From an uncultured Selenomonadaceae bacterium (GTDB lineage Bacteria > Bacillota > Negativicutes > Selenomonadales > Selenomonadaceae): a stretch of DNA of 10,187 nucleotides. The notes below the pieces were generated by a model, which worked only from the letters and a program-made list of their open reading frames with translations, was not told where the DNA came from and did not search any database. Shown piece after piece: positions 7,066 through 10,187 of the stretch (position 1 is its first letter; each line of letters begins with the position of its first letter). Location: the NCBI GenBank assembly GCA_945637225.1, contig CALZDE010000059.1, forward strand, positions 1-10,187, written 5' to 3'. The position numbers were made by a program, and so were the translations under genes.

Positions 7066-7974
7066 TTAAAGATCGTTCAGCATACCAGCTAAACCAGAAT
7101 TCTTCTGATTTGCCTGAGCCAGCATAGCGCTGGAAGCATCTACCAGCATACTGTTGGTAGCAGTCTCCACCACTGAAGCCGCCATATCTGCATCACGAAT
7201 TACAGACTCTGCATCAGTCTCATTTCTTGAAGTGGTAGTAACCAATGCATCTGTGTAATCCATACGCTGCTGTACTGCACCTATGGTAGTCTGCTGATCC
7301 AAAGCCATCTCAATAGCACCATCAATAATGCTGATAGCTTCCTGAGCCTTGTCCTTTGTCTCTACAGAAAGGGAAGATAATTTTACAAAGGTACTGGAGA
7401 TAACATTGCCGTCCGTATCCTTTTCTTCCTTGGTATAACCTAACGCATCCGTTCTCATGTCACCGAGAGCAATGTGGATATTTTCGCCTGGATTAGCACC
7501 TACATGGAACACCAGTGTATTATCCTTGCTGGTATCCTTGCCGTCATGGGAACCATCCACCAGCATTTTGCCATTGTAGGTAACATTGGCATTATCGTCA
7601 ATCTGATCTAAGGTCTGATCTACTTCCTTCTGTATAACAGCCCTGTCAGCATCAGTGTTGGTATCATCAGCGGCATTGATAGCCTTCTCCTTCAGAGTCT
7701 TAAGCTCCTCAATAGTAGAAGATATTGCACCCTCTGCTACTTTCAGCAGGCTGGCACCATTCTGAGCATTACGTGAATCCTGCTCCAACGCGTGAAGTCT
7801 TCCTCTCATGCCTTCAGAAATAGTATAATTGGAAGCATCATCTCCGACACTGTTGATTTTCATACCACTGGCAAGCTTCTTCATGCTCTTTCCGAATGCT
7901 CTGTTATTTGCATTAAGCTCATTCAAAGCGTGATTAGCCGCAATGTTGTTCTTCATCACGATTGACTGTGACAT
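7066..7974 (-). CDS. Flagellin, short form
   Basis: Structural subunit of the flagellar filament, exported by the flagellar type III apparatus. The N-terminal D0/D1 domain is typical: NNIAANHALNELN (9-21), then ASGMKINSVGDDASNYTISE (35-54) and a long helix to about 130. The C-terminal D1/D0 domain has VIRDADMAASVVE (258-270) and SAMLAQANQKN (282-292). The variable middle is only about 70 residues (about 130-205), so the protein of 302 residues is a compact flagellin with little surface-exposed D2/D3. The frame is open to a GTG at 8031, but that adds 19 residues unlike any flagellin N-terminus; the ATG at 7974 gives the standard start and has AAGGAAG 10 bases upstream. No other flagellar genes are in the window, so this is a detached flagellin locus. 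It has its own sigma-28 type promoter, CsrA-like leader and terminator. The symbol could be hag or fliC. Confidence 0.94.
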   Translation of the reverse strand: MSQSIVMKNNIAANHALNELNANNRAFGKSMKKLASGMKINSVGDDASNYTISEGMRGRLHALEQDSRNAQNGASLLKVAEGAISSTIEELKTLKEKAINAADDTNTDADRAVIQKEVDQTLDQIDDNANVTYNGKMLVDGSHDGKDTSKDNTLVFHVGANPGENIHIALGDMRTDALGYTKEEKDTDGNVISSTFVKLSSLSVETKDKAQEAISIIDGAIEMALDQQTTIGAVQQRMDYTDALVTTTSRNETDAESVIRDADMAASVVETATNSMLVDASSAMLAQANQKNSGLAGMLNDL

Positions 7975-7983
7975 ATCATTCTC

Positions 7984-7995
7984 ACTTCCTTGTAC
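7984..7995 (-). promoter_or_regulatory. Near-consensus CsrA binding site over the flagellin ribosome binding site
   Basis: The minus-strand RNA here is GUACAAGGAAGU, matching the known CsrA consensus RUACARGGAUGU at 11 of 12 positions, and its AAGGAAG is the ribosome binding site of the flagellin gene. Two further GGA motifs lie upstream in the short leader: one in AAAAAAGGAUUU (8011-8022), the other in a 4-bp hairpin GUUG-GAAA-CGAC (7998-8009). Multiple GGA sites with one over the ribosome binding site are the layout of the Bacillus hag leader, where CsrA blocks translation and FliW relieves it. Confidence 0.55.
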
Positions 7996-8039
7996 GTCGT
8001 TTCCAACTAAAAATCCTTTTTTGTCTACCACCTAATATT

Positions 8040-8066
8040 TAATCGTAATAAAACACTTTAAACTTA
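8040..8066 (-). promoter_or_regulatory. Sigma-28 (SigD/FliA) type promoter of flagellin
   Basis: On the minus strand TAAG (8063-8066), 15 bases, then TACGATTA (8040-8047). The motility sigma consensus is TAAA, 15 bases, GCCGATAT or GCCGATAA; the CGAT core and the spacing match and three of four -35 bases agree. The start near 8032 gives a leader of about 58 bases containing the CsrA-like motifs. It sits in the 60 bases between trpS and flagellin. Confidence 0.65.
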
Positions 8067-8091
8067 AACTGTACCACTACAAAATAGGGGC

Positions 8092-9153
8092 TTAAGCTAA
8101 TCTGTCATCACCGGAGAAATAGTTAATTTTCATAGCGTCCTTGACCTTATTCAAAGTCTCTGCCGCCTTCTTCTCAGCAACAGCAGTACCAGCCTTTAAG
8201 ATATCATATACCTCAGGAATACGCTGTTCCCACTCACGGCGACGCTCACGGATAGGGCCAAACTTAGCTTCCATAACCTTATTCAAGAACTTCTTAATCT
8301 TCACATCACCAAGACCGCCACGAGTGTAATGCTCCTTCAGTTCATCAAGGCACTGATATTCTGGCAGGAACTCTGCAAAATGCTCTGGAGTGCTGAAAGC
8401 GTCAAGATAAGTAAATACGGAATTGCCCTCTACCTGACCTGGGTCCTCAATGCGGATGTGATTTGGGTCGGTGTACATAGACATAATCTTAGTCTTTAAG
8501 GTCTTAGCATCATCAGCTAAATAAATGCAGTTGCCGATAGACTTGCTCATCTTTGCCTTGCCGTCAGTACCAGGGAGGCGGAGACATGCCTTATTGGAAG
8601 AAAGAACAATCTCAGGCTCCACTAAAACCTCACCATAGGTAGCATTAAACTTACGTACAATCTCATTGCACTGCTCAAGCATTGGCTTCTGGTCTTCACC
8701 AACAGGAACATGAGTAGCCTGGAAAGCGGTAATATCGGAAGCCTGACTGATAGGATAACAGAAAAAGCCTACTGGCACGCTCTGCTCAAAATTCTTCTGC
8801 TGAATTTCCGCCTTAACGGTAGGATTTCTCTGCACGCGGGCCACAGTAACAAGATTCATATAGTAGCAGGTCAGCTCAGGAAGCTGTGGAATCATGGACT
8901 GAATAAAGATATTAGCCTTGTTAGGGTCAATGCCAACAGCCAAATAATCCAAAGCTACATTAATGATATTCTGACGAACCTTCTCAGGGTTATCAGCATT
9001 ATCAGTAAGAGCCTGTGCATCAGCAATCATGATGTAAATCTCATCAAATTCGCCGGAATCCTGCAAGCGTACACGCTCAGCCAAAGAACCTACATAATGA
9101 CCTACATGAAGCTTTCCTGTAGGACGGTCGCCAGTCAAAATAATCTTTTTCAT
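8092..9153 (-). CDS. trpS: Tryptophanyl-tRNA synthetase
   Basis: Class I aminoacyl-tRNA synthetase that charges tRNA-Trp in the cytoplasm. The ATP-binding HIGH-type motif is HVGH (16-19) inside TGDRPTGKLHVGHYVGSL, and KMSKS is at 201-205. The sequence resembles the TrpRS subgroup of streptococci and lactobacilli (TGDRPTGKLHIGHY, KMSKSLNN, and a GGLGDVK segment at 279-285) more than the Bacillus subtilis enzyme; this comparison is from memory. The length of 353 residues is a little above the usual 330-345. The ATG has GGGAGG (9159-9164) 5 bases upstream. No T-box leader is visible, although trpS genes of Firmicutes often have one; instead the upstream region carries the duplicated dyad and promoter repeats. 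No terminator is obvious before the flagellin promoter. Confidence 0.97.
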   Translation of the reverse strand: MKKIILTGDRPTGKLHVGHYVGSLAERVRLQDSGEFDEIYIMIADAQALTDNADNPEKVRQNIINVALDYLAVGIDPNKANIFIQSMIPQLPELTCYYMNLVTVARVQRNPTVKAEIQQKNFEQSVPVGFFCYPISQASDITAFQATHVPVGEDQKPMLEQCNEIVRKFNATYGEVLVEPEIVLSSNKACLRLPGTDGKAKMSKSIGNCIYLADDAKTLKTKIMSMYTDPNHIRIEDPGQVEGNSVFTYLDAFSTPEHFAEFLPEYQCLDELKEHYTRGGLGDVKIKKFLNKVMEAKFGPIRERRREWEQRIPEVYDILKAGTAVAEKKAAETLNKVKDAMKINYFSGDDRLA

Positions 9154-9214
9154 ATTATCCTCCCAAATTTATCTATATGTTTTCGCAAAAATTCATTTTT
9201 ACTTACTATTTTAT

Positions 9215-9243
9215 ATTATAACACATTAAATCAAGAAAATACA
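9215..9243 (-). promoter_or_regulatory. Proximal trpS promoter with perfect extended -10
   Basis: On the minus strand TGT-TATAAT (9215-9223) is a perfect extended -10. The -35 position at 17-base spacing is TGTATT (9238-9243), a poor match that lies in the left arm of the 9-bp dyad. A start near 9208 gives a leader of about 55 bases. A weak -35 covered by a dyad is what one expects of a promoter controlled by an activator or repressor. Confidence 0.6.
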
Positions 9244-9256
9244 GTATGTATTTTCA
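9216..9256 (-). repeat. 41-base direct repeat, copy 1 (trpS-proximal), with perfect dyad
   Basis: Matches copy 2 at 39 of 41 bases; the differences are at 9229 and 9231. It contains a perfect inverted repeat, GAAAATACA (9235-9243) and TGTATTTTC (9247-9255), around a 3-base centre GTA. On the minus strand the dyad comes first and the extended -10 element comes at the other end of the unit, so the repeat is a whole operator-promoter module. Confidence 0.9.
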
Positions 9257-9258
9257 AC

Positions 9259-9291
9259 TTATAACAGTGTTTCAACAGCTTGCTGTTATAA
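9259..9291 (-). repeat. 9-bp inverted repeat with nested alternative hairpin between the two direct repeats
   Basis: TTATAACAG (9259-9267) and CTGTTATAA (9283-9291) are perfect inverted copies 15 bases apart. A nested hairpin AACAG-CTTG-CTGTT (9274-9287) shares the right arm, so the two structures exclude each other. The right arm overlaps the distal -10 element, so DNA-level protein binding is more plausible than an RNA switch. Confidence 0.55.
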
Positions 9292-9313
9292 CACATTAGA
9301 GCAAGAAAATACA
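9285..9313 (-). promoter_or_regulatory. Possible distal trpS promoter
   Basis: The second repeat copy carries TGT-TATAAC (9285-9293), an extended -10 with one mismatch, and the same TGTATT (9308-9313) at the -35 position. It duplicates the proximal promoter 70 bases upstream. The change of the last, highly conserved T to C should weaken it. Confidence 0.35.
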
Positions 9314-9326
9314 GTATGTATTTTCA
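9286..9326 (-). repeat. 41-base direct repeat, copy 2 (distal), with perfect dyad
   Basis: Partner of the copy at 9216, with a 70-base period. Its dyad arms are at 9305-9313 and 9317-9325 and are identical to those of copy 1, including the centre; the only two differences fall between the dyad and the -10 element. It abuts the terminator of the preceding gene. Confidence 0.9.
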
Positions 9327-9331
9327 TCCAC

Positions 9332-9368
9332 AAAAAAAGAACTCCCACCAGTATTAACTGATGAGAGT
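9332..9368 (-). terminator. Intrinsic terminator of the SIMPL-domain gene
   Basis: On the minus strand ACTCTCATCAGT (9357-9368) pairs over 12 positions (two G-U pairs) with ACTGGTGGGAGT (9341-9352) around a TAAT loop, followed by TCTTTTTTT (9332-9340). It is a strong terminator that separates this gene from trpS. Confidence 0.9.
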
Positions 9369-9393
9369 ATCTACACATTTTAAATGACTAATT

Positions 9394-10104
9394 TTATTCG
9401 ATAACAAATTCGATATTTACATTTGCCTCTAATTCAAGACTGCCAGCAGATACAGGAGTAGATTCCGCACCAGCCTTCATCAGCATGACATTAGAAAAGT
9501 CACGGGAAGAAACACCGCTTACACTCTCAGAAACATTCTTAATGCCTGTAATATGTCTGCCTAAACCGCCAGCAATAATTTCAGCCTTGGCGCGTGCGTC
9601 CTTAATGGCATTCTGCAGAGCCACCTTGCGGAGATTATCGGTATTTTTTACAGAAAAACGAAGTGAATTAATCTTATTAGCACCATTAGCCAGAGCAGAA
9701 TCAATTACCTTTCCTACAATAGAGGTATCCTCTACCACTACCACAACAGTATTATTGACATTGTAGCCGGTAATACGCTGTTGGTTAGTGCTGTCATCAC
9801 GGACAGTAGTAGGATTGAAGGAATAATTCTCTGTCTGAATATCCTTAGCAGAAATACCCAAATTTACCAAAGCATCCTGTACCTGCTTGGACTTAATAGC
9901 ATTATCCTGCTGAGCCTTAAATGCGTCCCTTTCATAGCTTACCACACCAATGCTGATTACAGCCCTGTCAGGAACAGCCGTAGAAGCACCAGTACCGGAA
10001 ACGGAAAGAACACTTCTTAAATCCTCTGCATGGGAAACAGAAGCTGGCATAGTAAACACGAACATACAAATTGCCATACATAAAATACTAAAAATTTTCT
10101 TCAT
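9394..10104 (-). CDS. Exported SIMPL-domain (DUF541) protein
   Basis: A 236-residue protein of the SIMPL/DUF541 family (relatives include E. coli YggE and the family's namesake mouse SIMPL), whose bacterial members are periplasmic or surface proteins with poorly understood roles, some linked to oxidative stress. Residues 1-26 are a clear Sec signal peptide: MKK, a hydrophobic core (4-19) and a probable signal peptidase I site after Ser-His-Ala (24-26). No lipobox or further membrane segment is seen. The mature part starts with the family-typical VLSVSGTGASTAVPDRAVI (32-50) and ends with an LELEANVNIEFVIE strand. The length is normal for the family. The ATG has AGGGAGGTC 6 bases upstream. It is transcribed alone: its own extended -10 lies upstream and a strong terminator follows. 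Confidence 0.9.
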   Translation of the reverse strand: MKKIFSILCMAICMFVFTMPASVSHAEDLRSVLSVSGTGASTAVPDRAVISIGVVSYERDAFKAQQDNAIKSKQVQDALVNLGISAKDIQTENYSFNPTTVRDDSTNQQRITGYNVNNTVVVVVEDTSIVGKVIDSALANGANKINSLRFSVKNTDNLRKVALQNAIKDARAKAEIIAGGLGRHITGIKNVSESVSGVSSRDFSNVMLMKAGAESTPVSAGSLELEANVNIEFVIE

Positions 10105-10137
10105 TAAAAAGACCTCCCTATGTAATCATATATTATT

Positions 10138-10146
10138 AATATACCA
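10138..10146 (-). promoter_or_regulatory. Possible extended -10 promoter of the SIMPL-domain gene
   Basis: On the minus strand TGG-TATATT (10138-10146) fits the extended -10 pattern TGnTATAAT with one mismatch, about 33 bases before the start codon. No good -35 is seen at 16-18 base spacing. The region is AT-rich, so a chance match is possible. Confidence 0.4.
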
Positions 10147-10187
10147 CACAATTATGAGAAAAACCTGTGAAAAAACTTAAAATTACA

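Noticed and set aside
6250..7974. Flagellin plus phosphatase as a signalling or defence pair
   Set aside because: A terminator separates them, the phosphatase has generic PPP motifs, and nothing in the sequence links their functions.
7975..8031. N-terminal extension of flagellin from a GTG at 8031
   Set aside because: The added 19 residues are unlike flagellin N-termini, and the region is better explained as an untranslated leader with the ribosome binding site of the ATG at 7974.
8710..9264. Plus-strand open frame of 184 codons opposite trpS
   Set aside because: It overlaps the well-conserved trpS coding region on the opposite strand, runs through the repeat region, and resembles no known protein.
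9154..9393. T-box leader for trpS
   Set aside because: No T-box sequence or antiterminator-terminator pair is seen; the only terminator hairpin lies before the promoters and belongs to the preceding gene.

Overview
The window reads as an ordinary chromosomal segment of a flagellated, low-to-moderate GC Firmicute. The layout dnaG, rpoD (sigA), trmK, nif3 on one strand is the usual Firmicutes arrangement, and the sigma factor, flagellin and tryptophanyl-tRNA synthetase are Firmicutes-like. The long N-terminal extension of the sigma factor and its insert between regions 1.2 and 2.1 make me lean to a Negativicutes (Selenomonas-like) host, but that is inference from memory; base composition was not computed. 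I see no mobile elements, tRNA or rRNA genes, or CRISPR arrays.

Layout. All genes but one lie on the minus strand, so they read right to left. From the right: a secreted or periplasmic SIMPL-domain (DUF541) protein ending in a strong intrinsic terminator; a roughly 240-base gap holding two near-identical 41-base repeats, each carrying a perfect 9-bp dyad and an extended -10 promoter element; trpS; a flagellin gene with its own sigma-28 type promoter and a leader with a near-consensus CsrA site over the ribosome binding site; a PPP-family metallophosphatase; a plus-strand 70-codon gene of unknown function with consensus promoter, ribosome binding site and terminator; then dnaG and rpoD (primase and housekeeping sigma factor, 26 bases apart), an intrinsic terminator, and trmK and nif3 overlapping by 4 bases (ATGA). 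A near-consensus promoter just past the nif3 stop codon fires leftward out of the window.

How the genes work together. dnaG and rpoD form the classic macromolecular-synthesis pair. trmK and nif3 are coupled translationally and follow the rpoD terminator, so they probably depend on read-through or an unrecognised promoter. The flagellin unit is self-contained (sigma-28 promoter, CsrA-type leader, terminator) and suggests late-class flagellar control with CsrA/FliW post-transcriptional regulation. trpS has no T-box; its upstream dyad repeats suggest control by an unidentified DNA-binding protein instead.

The most interesting items are the duplicated dyad-promoter module before trpS, the CsrA-like flagellin leader, the 70-residue orphan protein with very strong expression signals, and the unusual architecture of RpoD. 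I do not see a clear undescribed multi-gene system here.
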